Positions 1-6,263 of a stretch of DNA of 7,771 nucleotides are shown here, piece after piece. Below the pieces are notes generated by a model. It was given only the letters and a program-made list of their open reading frames with translations. It did no database searches and was not told the DNA's origin. The stretch spans positions 1 to 7,771 of the forward strand of contig JBBSHJ010000128.1 of NCBI GenBank assembly GCA_038253135.1, given 5' to 3'. The stretch is from JBBSHJ01 sp038253135 (lineage in GTDB: Bacteria > Actinomycetota > Actinomycetes > Mycobacteriales > QHCD01). The translations under genes were made by a program, and so were the position numbers. Position 1 is the first letter of the stretch, and each line of letters opens with the position of its first letter.

Positions 1-509
1 GTGTAATACCAGCGCTCGGCGAGCTCGTCCTCTCCGATGGGTGTCTCGTCCCGGGTCGAGGTCTTCGGCCAGTAATAGCTGCCCGCGCCGGCAATCGTGC
101 CGAAGAAATGATCGAAGCCGCGACGCGTCGGCCAGCTGTCGGCCACTTCGTCCAGCGCGCCGGTGAGGTGCCATTTCCCGCTCAGGTAGGTGCCGTAACC
201 GGCGGCAGCGAGGATCTCGGCCATCGTGACGCAGCGCTCGTTCAACGTGCCCGGATATCCGTCAGGCCGATCGTCAGCGGTGAGGATGCCGATGCCGGTC
301 TGGTGCGGATGCAGTCCGGTCAGCAGCGATGCTCGCGACGGGGAGCAGCGGGCGGTGTTGTAGAACTGCGACATCCGCACGCCGTCGGCAGCGAGCCGGT
401 CGAGGTGCGGCGTGCGGATCTCGCCGCCGTAACAGCCGATGTCCGAATACCCCATATCATCGGCCAGGACGAGCACCACGTTGGGGCCGGTCTTCGTCGG
501 GCTGTCCAT
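1..509 (-). CDS. Sulfatase (arylsulfatase family), N-terminal part, cut by window edge
   Basis: Reading the minus strand from ATG at 509 gives 169 residues with no stop before the edge. Seen: the metal-binding start VLVLADDMG (Asp17, Asp18), the sulfatase signature CSPSRASLLTG at residues 55-65 with Cys55 as the residue converted to formylglycine and Arg59 beside it, and the second signature GYGTYLSGKWHL at 104-115 (Lys112, His114). These are the hallmarks of the alkaline-phosphatase-superfamily sulfatases, which hydrolyse sulfate esters; the Cys form needs a formylglycine-generating enzyme, not seen here. No signal peptide is visible, so a cytoplasmic enzyme is likely. The start is fixed by an in-frame TGA at 522-524, with ATG 509 the only usual start codon after it. 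No strong ribosome binding site precedes it. The rest of the enzyme, including the C-terminal subdomain, lies outside the window. Substrate cannot be told. Confidence 0.93.
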   Translation of the reverse strand, partial: MDSPTKTGPNVVLVLADDMGYSDIGCYGGEIRTPHLDRLAADGVRMSQFYNTARCSPSRASLLTGLHPHQTGIGILTADDRPDGYPGTLNERCVTMAEILAAAGYGTYLSGKWHLTGALDEVADSWPTRRGFDHFFGTIAGAGSYYWPKTSTRDETPIGEDELAERWYY

Positions 510-754
510 CCCACCGCCAATTCACTCGTGATCGGTCAGCGCCCGGCCACGTCGCCGGGTCGGCACGTCAGGAGCCACCCTACGGATTCGGGGCTGTGGC
601 GCCTGATGCCCGTTCCGGAGCCGGCGACCAGGTCCGGCCGCGACGCTCATGTTCCTGGGCCGCACCGCAGTGCCGGTGATGCCAGCAGCGAGGCCGTTTC
701 GCGCAACCGACGGCGGGCCCGGCCGAGCGAGGCACGGCGCGGGACCGACGCGAC

Positions 755-760
755 TAGAGT
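755..760 (+). promoter_or_regulatory. Possible -10 box (TAGAGT) of a leaderless promoter for the response regulator
   Basis: TAGAGT fits the TANNNT pattern of actinobacterial -10 boxes and ends 7 bases before the GTG at 768. Transcription would therefore begin at or next to that GTG, giving a leaderless mRNA. This would explain why neither GTG at 759 nor GTG at 768 has a properly spaced Shine-Dalgarno sequence. No convincing -35 box is seen about 17 bp upstream. The rest of the divergent spacer between the sulfatase and this gene (510-754) shows no gene and no clear motif. Confidence 0.35.
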
Positions 761-767
761 GCGAAAG

Positions 768-1463
768 GTGTCGAATGGCGCCGCCACCAAGGGTGTGGTG
801 CTCGTCGTCGAGGACGAGCCGGCCATCGCCGATGTCATCCGCCTCAACCTCACGACGGCCGGTTACCGCGCGCACCTCGAGCGCAACGGGCTCGACGGTT
901 ACCGCGCCGTGCGGGACCTGCACCCAGCCGCCGTCATCCTCGACATCGGCTTGCCCGACCTCGACGGCATTGAATTCTGCCGCCGGTTGCGGGCTGCGCA
1001 GGACTGGACGCCGGTGCTGTTCGTCACGGCGCGTGACGACGAGATCGACCGCATCGTCGGCCTCGAGCTGGGCGCGGACGACTACATCACCAAGCCGTTC
1101 TCGCCCCGCGAGCTTGTCGCCAGGTTGGCCAGCGTGTTGCGCCGGACCCGGGGCGGGCTCGACCCGGGCGCGCCGCTCACTGTCGGAGATGTCGTCGTGG
1201 ACGTCACCCGCCGGAGGGTGACCGTCGGCGGCGACGACCGTGCGCTGACCGCGACGGAATTCGACTTGCTCTCGCACCTCATGTCGCGTCCGGGTCAGGT
1301 CTTCAGCCGGGAGCAGCTGCTGAGCCAGGTCTGGGGTTACGCCGCGGCAGCGGGCACGCGAACGGTGGACGTGCACGTCGCGCAGATACGCGCGAAGCTC
1401 GGACCGGCCACGCCGATCCGGACCGTCCGCGGCTACGGCTACTCCGCCGAGGACGCCACCTGA
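768..1463 (+). CDS. OmpR/PhoB-family response regulator
   Basis: A 231-residue regulator with a receiver domain at about 9-125 and a winged-helix DNA-binding domain at about 135-229. Seen in the receiver: acidic pocket Glu15/Asp16 in VVEDEP, phosphorylated Asp59 in ILDIGLPDLDG, Thr87 in VTARDD, Tyr106 and Lys109 in YITKPFSP. The C-terminal half has the OmpR pattern: LTATEFDLLSHLMSRPGQVF, then the recognition-helix region TRTVDVHVAQIRAKL and the wing IRTVRGYGY. It should bind DNA when phosphorylated by the kinase encoded next to it. The reading frame stays open far upstream (to 108), but that part has no family similarity; GTG 768 fits the usual length and a leaderless start, and GTG 759 is the alternative (234 residues). 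The stop TGA overlaps the kinase ATG by one base. KdpE/MprA/PhoP-type subgroups cannot be told apart from sequence alone. Confidence 0.95.
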   Translation: MSNGAATKGVVLVVEDEPAIADVIRLNLTTAGYRAHLERNGLDGYRAVRDLHPAAVILDIGLPDLDGIEFCRRLRAAQDWTPVLFVTARDDEIDRIVGLELGADDYITKPFSPRELVARLASVLRRTRGGLDPGAPLTVGDVVVDVTRRRVTVGGDDRALTATEFDLLSHLMSRPGQVFSREQLLSQVWGYAAAAGTRTVDVHVAQIRAKLGPATPIRTVRGYGYSAEDAT

Positions 1464-2896
1464 TGATCACGCGCCGCGCCACGCTGGCGACCCGCATCGC
1501 GATCCTGTCGGCGGCGATCGCCGTCGGAACGGCCGTGATCGCCGGCGCGCTGGCGATCGGGTTGATCCGGACGGCGGGCAATTCCAGCTCCCGGCACGAG
1601 CTGCGGCGCCTCGCCGACGCGGCCCAGTCGAAGGCCGACCACCAGCCGCCGAGCGGTCGTTTCGCCATCGCCCCCGTGCTGCACGCCGTCAAGATCCGCT
1701 ATGCCACCGTCTCCCGCGGCGGATCGACCTCGGGCGATCCGCTCGCCCGGGCGGCCGCCGGACCTGGCGTCGTACACCGGATGCTGTCCGGCCGCTCGAT
1801 CTCTTTGAGCCGCACCGTCGACGACAAGGCGGTCTTCGTCGAGGGGCGGCCCACGACCACCGGCGGAATCCTGCTGGTGCAGCGCCGCTCCGACGCCAAC
1901 GCGCTCACGGACCGGGCGATCCGCCGGACCGCTCTGGCCCTGCTCATCGCCGCCGCGGTGGCCGCCGGCCTCGGCTTGCTCGTCGCGTGGCGGATGGCGA
2001 TCCCGTTGCGGCGTACCGCTGCGGCGGCCCACGCGTTGGCCGCCGGCCGCCGCGACGTCGCCGTTGCCGCGCGCGGGCCGGCGGAGATCGCCGCGGTCGC
2101 GGACGCCGTGAACACGCTGTCCGGCGCGCTGGGCCACTCGGAGAACCGGCAGCGGGATTTCCTGATGTCGGTCTCGCACGATCTCCGCACGCCGCTGACC
2201 GCGCTCACCGGCTACGCGGAATCGCTCGCCCATGGGGTCGTCCCGGCCGAGCAGACCGGCCAGGTCGGTGCGGTGATGCTCGCCGAGGCCGGCCGGCTCG
2301 AGCGCCTGGTCGCCGACCTGCTCGACCTCTCGCGGCTGGATGCGCAGGACCTCCGTCTCGACGTCGGCCCGGTCGACCTCGCCGAAACCGTGCGCAGTGC
2401 GGCCCAGGTGTGGTCGGATCGCTGCTGCGCCGAAGGGATCGAGTTCCGGCTGGAAGTGCCGGCCGGTGAGCTCCCGGTGCGCACCGATGCCGCGCGGGTG
2501 CGGCAGGCACTCGACGGCCTGCTGGAGAACGCCCTTCGCATCACCCCGGCCGGCGCCCCGATCGTGCTGGCCGCCCGGCCGGACGCCGGTCGCGACGGCG
2601 GCCCCGCCGTAACGGTCGAGGTCCGCGACGGCGGTCCGGGACTGACCGACGACGACATCGCCGTGGCATTCGACCGGGGCGAGCTCTACCGGCGCTATCG
2701 GGGGATCCGCCAGGTCGGCACGGGGCTCGGGTTGGCCATCGTCCATCGTCTCGTCGTGCTGCTGGGCGGGACGATCGATGCCGGCCGGGCGGTCGAGGGC
2801 GGGGCACGGTTCACCGTCCGGCTGCCGGCCGGAGCTCTCCCCGCGCCGAGCTCCGGCCTGGTCACCGGCGCGGCGCAACGCCCATCGGCATCGTGA
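1463..2896 (+). CDS. Membrane sensor histidine kinase (HAMP-HisKA-HATPase_c)
   Basis: A 477-residue kinase. Membrane segments lie at about 11-35 and 155-177, enclosing an extracytoplasmic sensor region of about 115 residues with no recognised fold. A HAMP-like linker follows (about 178-228), then the H-box FLMSVSHDLRTPLTAL with phospho-accepting His239, and the ATP-binding domain: N-box LLENALRITP with Asn356, G1 box VRDGGPGL at 387-394 and G2 box GTGLGLAIV at 419-427. It autophosphorylates His239 and passes phosphate to Asp59 of the regulator. TGATG overlap with the regulator gene implies translational coupling. The F-box reads AFDRGELYRRYRG, a few residues longer than the common FDRFYRG. 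The C-terminal 20 residues are Ala/Pro/Ser-rich and look unstructured. The stimulus is unknown. The last 35 bp overlap the end of the opposing membrane-protein gene. Confidence 0.95.
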   Translation: MITRRATLATRIAILSAAIAVGTAVIAGALAIGLIRTAGNSSSRHELRRLADAAQSKADHQPPSGRFAIAPVLHAVKIRYATVSRGGSTSGDPLARAAAGPGVVHRMLSGRSISLSRTVDDKAVFVEGRPTTTGGILLVQRRSDANALTDRAIRRTALALLIAAAVAAGLGLLVAWRMAIPLRRTAAAAHALAAGRRDVAVAARGPAEIAAVADAVNTLSGALGHSENRQRDFLMSVSHDLRTPLTALTGYAESLAHGVVPAEQTGQVGAVMLAEAGRLERLVADLLDLSRLDAQDLRLDVGPVDLAETVRSAAQVWSDRCCAEGIEFRLEVPAGELPVRTDAARVRQALDGLLENALRITPAGAPIVLAARPDAGRDGGPAVTVEVRDGGPGLTDDDIAVAFDRGELYRRYRGIRQVGTGLGLAIVHRLVVLLGGTIDAGRAVEGGARFTVRLPAGALPAPSSGLVTGAAQRPSAS

Positions 2897-3449
2897 TGTT
2901 CGAGGTGGAGTACGACGTCGGCGTACCGGCGCCCGCTCGGCTGCGCGCCTGCGATCGCCGCGCAGACCACACTGCGTACGACGCCGGCGCGCACGTCGGC
3001 GTACCGGCACCGGCTCGGCTCCGCGCCCGCGATCGCCGCGCCGACCACACTGCTGCAACGGCCAGGCCGACCGCGAGCATCTCGGCGGCCACGCACACCA
3101 CACCGAGCGGCTCCAGCCAGTTGCCGACATCGTCGTGCAGGTCAGGAAAGGCGACCGACCGGGTGGCGAGGTAGCCGAGCACGGCCAGCCCGCACGTCGA
3201 TGCGACCAGCAGGTAGACCGCGAGGCTGTCGCAGGCAGCGGCGGCGATCGAGAGCCCCAGACAGGCCGCGGTGAGGACGATGAATTCCTCGCCCATATAC
3301 GGAGCCTCGGCCAGGTGCGGGGCAATCACCGGCCCGTGCGCCGCGGCCGCGACGAGCGTCGCCGCCACCAACGGCCAGCGGGCCCGTGACCGCAGCGGTG
3401 TCCAGAAGACGCTCGGCCGCTCACCCGGCAGCGTCTGGACGGTGTGCAC
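2862..3449 (-). CDS. Four-helix membrane protein with conserved-looking His/Glu motifs and duplicated tail
   Basis: Starting at GTG 3449 the product has 195 residues. Hydrophobic segments lie at about 25-43, 56-74, 76-96 and 114-136, followed by an Arg/Ser/Ala-rich tail. With the basic tail inside, the loops containing His38, His45 and Glu48 (HGPVIAPHLAEAPYMG) and His105/Glu113 (FPDLHDDVGNWLEPLG) would all lie outside the cell. From memory, the HLxEAPYxG and PxxH...WxEPLG patterns recur in uncharacterised actinobacterial membrane proteins; no function is established to my knowledge. Residues about 158-178 repeat 132-152 (AVWSARRS motif) through a DNA duplication. The GTG lies one base after the stop of the upstream gene, so the two are almost certainly one translationally coupled unit. 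The frame is open a further 13 codons upstream, but those overlap the neighbour and are less likely to be used. A redox or metal role is inference only. Confidence 0.72.
   Translation of the reverse strand: MHTVQTLPGERPSVFWTPLRSRARWPLVAATLVAAAAHGPVIAPHLAEAPYMGEEFIVLTAACLGLSIAAAACDSLAVYLLVASTCGLAVLGYLATRSVAFPDLHDDVGNWLEPLGVVCVAAEMLAVGLAVAAVWSARRSRARSRAGAGTPTCAPASYAVWSARRSQARSRAGAGTPTSYSTSNITMPMGVAPRR
2915..3053. repeat. Imperfect direct duplication, 61-bp units 78 bp apart
   Basis: Bases 2915-2975 recur at 2993-3053 with about five mismatches. The 78-bp period is a multiple of three, so on the minus strand it adds 26 in-frame residues to the tail of the membrane protein, repeating the AVWSARRS...RSRAGAGTPT segment. 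The few differences between the copies show the duplication is not brand new. Confidence 0.9.
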
Positions 3450-3450
3450 G

Positions 3451-4488
3451 TCAGGACATCTTCGCGGCGTAGGCACGGGCGAGATCATTACCCGGGACGA
3501 AGAAGACGTGCATCATCAGGCCTCGACCGCCCGAATTCGGGTGGTAATGCCAGCGGGTGATGGGGCCGCCCGGGTCCGGAGGTGCCTTCGGGAAGCACTC
3601 CTTCGCGGTGTACATGACGCCGATCAGCTTCCAGGTGTGCGGCCCGGTGTACTCATACATCAGGGTCTCGGGCGCGGCCGGGTCGAGGACCTTTCCGTCT
3701 TCGCGGTTGGCCGGATTTGCGACGTGCAACATCGGCATCCGGCCGTTCTGCGACTTCTGCCCGGCATCGATGGCCGCGATCGCCTTGGCCACGCGCGGGT
3801 GCTTGCGCTCGGCCTTAGCGAGGGATTTCGGCAGGTCGTAACCGGCCGTTTCGGCGGTGGAGATATTCGTGTATTTCGCCGTCGCCGATTCCGTCGCCGT
3901 CAGCAGTGCGGTGGCCGCGGATTTCTGGGCGGCACTGGCCGACGAGACCGGTGCCAGGTCCGGCATCGTCTCGCGGTTGACGCCGTACTTCGTCGCCCAC
4001 GCCTTGCGCGCCGCGGCGACCTTGCCGCGCAGCTGGCCTTTCTTCCCGCCGTGGTCTTTCTTCCCGCCGTGGTCTTTCTTCCCGCCGTGGTCTTTCTTCC
4101 CGCCGTGGTCTTTCTTCCCGCCGTGGCCGTTCTTCCCGCCGTGGCCGTTCTTCCCGCCGTGGCCCTTCGTCCCGCCGTGGTGCTTCTTTCCGCCGTGGTG
4201 CGTCTTTCCGCCTTGACCCTTCTCCCCGGCGCCGTCCGCCGGCTGCGCCGATCCGTCGCACCGGTAGGTCGGTACCGCGGCGTTCGACGCATTGCTAATG
4301 CCAGACATAGAACCTGAGGATCCACCGTCCGTCGAGTCATTCGACGAGCCAGCGGACGCGATGCCCATACCGACGCCGACCACGGCGCCGCACGCCACGA
4401 CACCGGCGGTGCCGACCGCGACGATGCGCCAGCGGAGCCGACCGCGTTTCGAGGAGTCGGGCGTACCCGCCCAGCGAGAATCTGTCAT
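3451..4488 (-). CDS. Exported protein with His-rich HGGK repeats and a His-containing C-terminal domain
   Basis: A 345-residue protein, ATG at 4488. A basic N-terminus (RGRLRWR) is followed by a hydrophobic segment at about 22-46, acting as signal peptide or anchor, then a Ser/Gly/Asn linker (47-72). Residues 96-149 are nine six-residue units of the form xxHGGK, rich in His, Lys and Gly and probably metal-binding or polyanion-binding. After a helical Ala/Lys stretch comes a compact domain (about 216-343) with MLHVANPAN at 253-260, PETLMYEY at 273-280, GVMYTA, RWHYHPN at 312-318 and LMMHVFFVPGND at 324-335. From memory the HxxNP...PExLxYE pattern recurs in uncharacterised actinobacterial secreted proteins, and the spaced histidines suggest a metal site. 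Cys77 and Cys298 could pair. It is the first gene of a two-gene operon with the membrane protein. No Shine-Dalgarno is obvious before the ATG. Confidence 0.85.
   Translation of the reverse strand: MTDSRWAGTPDSSKRGRLRWRIVAVGTAGVVACGAVVGVGMGIASAGSSNDSTDGGSSGSMSGISNASNAAVPTYRCDGSAQPADGAGEKGQGGKTHHGGKKHHGGTKGHGGKNGHGGKNGHGGKKDHGGKKDHGGKKDHGGKKDHGGKKGQLRGKVAAARKAWATKYGVNRETMPDLAPVSSASAAQKSAATALLTATESATAKYTNISTAETAGYDLPKSLAKAERKHPRVAKAIAAIDAGQKSQNGRMPMLHVANPANREDGKVLDPAAPETLMYEYTGPHTWKLIGVMYTAKECFPKAPPDPGGPITRWHYHPNSGGRGLMMHVFFVPGNDLARAYAAKMS
4042..4203 (-). repeat. Nine tandem 18-bp units encoding xxHGGK
   Basis: Nine consecutive 18-base units lie inside the exported-protein gene (residues 96-149). 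The four units nearest the 3' end of the gene are identical in protein (KDHGGK) and nearly identical in DNA; the ones nearer the 5' end vary (THHGGK, KHHGGT, KGHGGK, NGHGGK twice). This gradient suggests recent growth of the array by slippage or unequal recombination, so copy number may differ among strains. Confidence 0.95.
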
Positions 4489-4519
4489 GGCACCGATGCT
4501 GCGGCCTGCAGGTCAGCGC

Positions 4520-4543
4520 CTCGTACGAGAAGTATTCGAAGTA
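4520..4543 (-). promoter_or_regulatory. Possible operator upstream of the His-rich operon
   Basis: CTCGTACGAG (4520-4529) is a perfect palindrome 31-40 bases upstream of the ATG at 4488. Directly next to it are two TACTTC copies, 9 bp apart, read on the minus strand. The position fits the promoter zone, but no -10/-35 pair is convincing, and short palindromes occur by chance in such DNA. Confidence 0.3.
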
Positions 4544-4628
4544 GGTAAATCCGCGTGATCCAAGGTCGGCTCGAGCCCTTCCTCGGGTCGACGAGCCGCA
4601 CACCGCGTCGGCCGGGGCTTCGGGCTGG

Positions 4629-4674
4629 ATTGGGGCGCGATGTGGCTGCCCTGGCTGCCGCATCACTCCCCAAT
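4629..4674. other. Stem-loop with ATTGGGG / CCCCAAT arms
   Basis: ATTGGGG at 4629-4635 pairs with CCCCAAT at 4668-4674. After a 3x3 internal loop, GATG (4639-4642) pairs with CATC (4661-4664). The apical loop contains TGGCTGCC twice, separated by one C. No U-run follows on either strand, so it is not a standard terminator; it may be an RNA structure, a binding site or chance. Confidence 0.4.
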
Positions 4675-4886
4675 AGCGTCCGGTGGGACGCCACTGATGA
4701 ATGCCGTGGAGGTGCGGCTACGACCGGCGACCGCCATTCGACCGTTCCATGGTGGATGTGGCCGTATGTGAGGGTCACGGCCTTCGAGCGCATCACTGTC
4801 GACCCTCAGAGGACGGGCGGCGTACCGACCATTAGCGATCGTGGGGTCACGGTCAGCATGGTGCTCGGGCCGGCTCTGCGGCCGAA

Positions 4887-5585
4887 TCAAGCGATGGCGG
4901 CGAGGATCGTGCGGGCGAGATCGTCGGGGCGGGTGAATTGCGGCCAGTGCCCGGTGGGAAGGTCGACGTAGTCGACGTCGTGGATCTTCTTGAATTCCTG
5001 CACCGACGTCTCACCGCCGTCGATCCATTCGTGGAGCATTTTCGTGGTGTATTCCGTCGCGATCGCGGTGACCGGTACGTCGTACCGTCGCTCGTCGGAG
5101 AGCCGCTGCGGATCGCGGAGGGCTCGTTCGGGCGCGGGGATCGACCGCGCACGGAAGGCGGCGCGGGCCGCGTCGTCCATGTCGCGCATGTCCGCCTCGT
5201 CGAAGTCCGAGAAGTCCGGCATCGGGACCTCGCCGTTCGCGCCCGGAATGTTAGGCCCCGTGTCGCCGTCGCCGGCCGGGAAGCCGCCCACGAGGATGGC
5301 CCGCGCCACGCGGTCGGGGCGCGCGTCGACGGCGGCCCACGCGACGCCGCCGCCGAGAGAGTGACCGACGAGGACGACCTTCTCGGCCGGGTCGCAGGCG
5401 TCGATTTCCCGCACCACGGCGTCGACATGGTCCTGCAGGGTGATGCCGGAGCGGTCGGCGTCCGTCGACTCCATGCCGGGCAGGGTCAGCGGGTGCGCCC
5501 GGTGCCCCGCCGCTTCAAGCGGGGGTACGACGTCCGACCACGACGAGCCGTCCAGCCAGAGACCCGGGATCAGGATGATGTCCAT
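4887..5585 (-). CDS. Alpha/beta-fold hydrolase
   Basis: A 232-residue protein of the usual size for a minimal alpha/beta hydrolase without signal peptide. Seen: an early strand and oxyanion-loop region IILIPGLWLDGSSW (residues 3-16), the nucleophile elbow VGHSLGGG with Ser76, and a late His213 in PTGHWPQFTRPDDLA that completes the triad. The acid residue is less sure; Glu178 or Asp188 are candidates. The lid region (about 105-165) is rich in Asp, Ala and Arg. Such enzymes hydrolyse esters or similar bonds, but the substrate cannot be read. A good ribosome binding site (GGAAGGA, 5595-5601) sits 9 bases before the ATG. The gene is divergent from the winged-helix regulator, 96 bp away, a common layout for a regulator and its target. 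Confidence 0.9.
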   Translation of the reverse strand: MDIILIPGLWLDGSSWSDVVPPLEAAGHRAHPLTLPGMESTDADRSGITLQDHVDAVVREIDACDPAEKVVLVGHSLGGGVAWAAVDARPDRVARAILVGGFPAGDGDTGPNIPGANGEVPMPDFSDFDEADMRDMDDAARAAFRARSIPAPERALRDPQRLSDERRYDVPVTAIATEYTTKMLHEWIDGGETSVQEFKKIHDVDYVDLPTGHWPQFTRPDDLARTILAAIA

Positions 5586-5594
5586 CGCGTGTTG

Positions 5595-5601
5595 TCCTTC
5601 C
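5595..5601 (-). promoter_or_regulatory. Ribosome binding site of the hydrolase
   Basis: GGAAGGA on the minus strand, 9 bases before ATG 5585, supports that start. Confidence 0.75.
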
Positions 5602-5606
5602 CGTCG

Positions 5607-5637
5607 TTGCTCGACGCGGTCGGCGGACCGCTACGAT
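5607..5637 (+). promoter_or_regulatory. Candidate promoter of the winged-helix regulator
   Basis: TACGAT at 5632-5637 fits a -10 box. TTGCTC at 5607-5612 is a possible -35 box, with a 19-bp spacer, slightly long. The start of transcription would fall near 5644, inside the first CGATCCAAA copy, leaving a leader of roughly 38 bases. Confidence 0.4.
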
Positions 5638-5680
5638 CGATCCAAACTCTTCGATCATGAAGGTAGCGGAACGATCCAAA
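5638..5680. promoter_or_regulatory. Two CGATCCAAA direct repeats, putative operator
   Basis: CGATCCAAA occurs at 5638-5646 and 5672-5680, 34 bp apart. The first directly follows the candidate -10 box, the second ends one base before the regulator ATG. Both lie in the only spacer shared by the regulator and the hydrolase, so they are plausible sites for autoregulation and co-control. The factor binding them is inferred from position only. Confidence 0.4.
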
Positions 5681-5681
5681 A

Positions 5682-6248
5682 ATGTCGAGTGATCTGCAGA
5701 TCCCTGATTACGAGCTTGAGGACTTGCGCATCATCTCCTCCCCGCAGGAGATGCGCGCGCTGGCCGAGCCGCTGCGCGACACCATCCTCGATCTCGTCCT
5801 GGAGCGCGCCGCGACCGTCGCCGAGCTCGCCGCGGCGGTCGGTCGCCCGAAGAGCACGACGGCGTACCACGTCGGGTTGCTCGTCGACGCCGGCATGCTC
5901 AAGGTGGTCCGGACGCGAAAGGTGCGGGCGGTCGAGGAACGTTTCTACGGGCGCACCGCGAAGATCTTCTACGTCGGCCAGATCTCGTCCGAGCTGGCCC
6001 GCGGGCAGGTCAACTACCTTGTCGAGGCGGCCGCCGAGTCGTTGCCCGCCGCCGAGGCAGACACGCTGCGCGCGATCGTCCGCCACGCCCGGATCCCGCG
6101 GAAACGCGCGGCCGAATTCTGGGACAAGGTCTTCGAGCTGACCCGGGAATTTAGCGAAATGCCGCGGGCCGGCGGCACCGTCTACGGCTTCGTCGCCGGC
6201 CTCTACCCCACCGATAATTACCCGTCCCTGCCCGAGAGGGACGACTGA
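5682..6248 (+). CDS. ArsR-like winged helix-turn-helix transcriptional regulator
   Basis: A 188-residue regulator. Residues about 22-92 form a winged helix: MRALAEPLRDTILDLVL is the typical first helix of ArsR-like domains, ATVAELAAAVGRPKSTTAYHVGLLVDAGML contains the helix-turn-helix with recognition helix at about 56-69, and VVRTRKVRAVEERFYGRT is the wing. The C-terminal half (100-170) is helical with no metal-binding Cys cluster, so it is not a classic metal sensor; it may bind a small molecule or serve for dimerisation. The ATG has no close Shine-Dalgarno; a purine stretch AAGGTAGCGGA ends about 11 bases upstream. It is divergent from the hydrolase and was followed, 15 bases downstream, by a VOC gene that is now broken. 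The likely targets are its own promoter and the hydrolase. Confidence 0.88.
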   Translation: MSSDLQIPDYELEDLRIISSPQEMRALAEPLRDTILDLVLERAATVAELAAAVGRPKSTTAYHVGLLVDAGMLKVVRTRKVRAVEERFYGRTAKIFYVGQISSELARGQVNYLVEAAAESLPAAEADTLRAIVRHARIPRKRAAEFWDKVFELTREFSEMPRAGGTVYGFVAGLYPTDNYPSLPERDD

Positions 6249-6250
6249 GC

Positions 6251-6257
6251 AAGGAGG
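6251..6257 (+). promoter_or_regulatory. Strong ribosome binding site (AAGGAGG) of the broken VOC gene
   Basis: AAGGAGG lies 6 bases before the GTG at 6264, an ideal spacing. It fixes the start and shows the gene was once well translated together with the regulator. Confidence 0.85.
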
Positions 6258-6263
6258 CTGGTC

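Larger units (their letters stand above)
4489..4886. other. Gene-free stretch between hydrolase and His-rich operon
   Basis: This 398-bp region contains only short frames without recognisable protein features. It must carry the promoter for the minus-strand His-rich operon. Near that gene it holds a perfect 10-bp palindrome CTCGTACGAG (4520-4529) and a directly repeated TACTTC on the minus strand (4543-4538 and 4534-4529), either of which could be an operator. A stem-loop lies at 4629-4674. No clear intrinsic terminator for the hydrolase is visible. Confidence 0.6.

Noticed and set aside
108..767. N-terminal extension of the response regulator by some 220 residues
   Set aside because: That stretch overlaps the real sulfatase gene on the other strand and does not resemble any domain; the regulator is complete without it.
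1439..3325. Long 628-residue open frame on the minus strand opposite the histidine kinase
   Set aside because: It is a high-GC shadow: no family motif, Arg/Gly/Asp-rich, and it covers a kinase with all its motifs on the other strand.
4042..4203. 18-bp tandem units looking like a CRISPR-type or minisatellite array
   Set aside because: There are no spacers, and the units are in frame within a convincing exported protein.
3271..4317. 348-residue plus-strand frame with FLPAVV repeats
   Set aside because: The repeats are the antisense reading of the HGGK units; the minus-strand frame has a signal segment and domain motifs, while this one has none.
4868..4883. GGCCG/CGGCC hairpin just after the hydrolase stop as a terminator
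   Set aside because: The stem is only 5 bp without a U-run; such pairs are frequent by chance in this GC-rich DNA.
4555..4971. 138-residue plus-strand frame in the gene-free stretch
   Set aside because: It overlaps the end of the hydrolase, lacks a ribosome binding site and shows no recognisable features.
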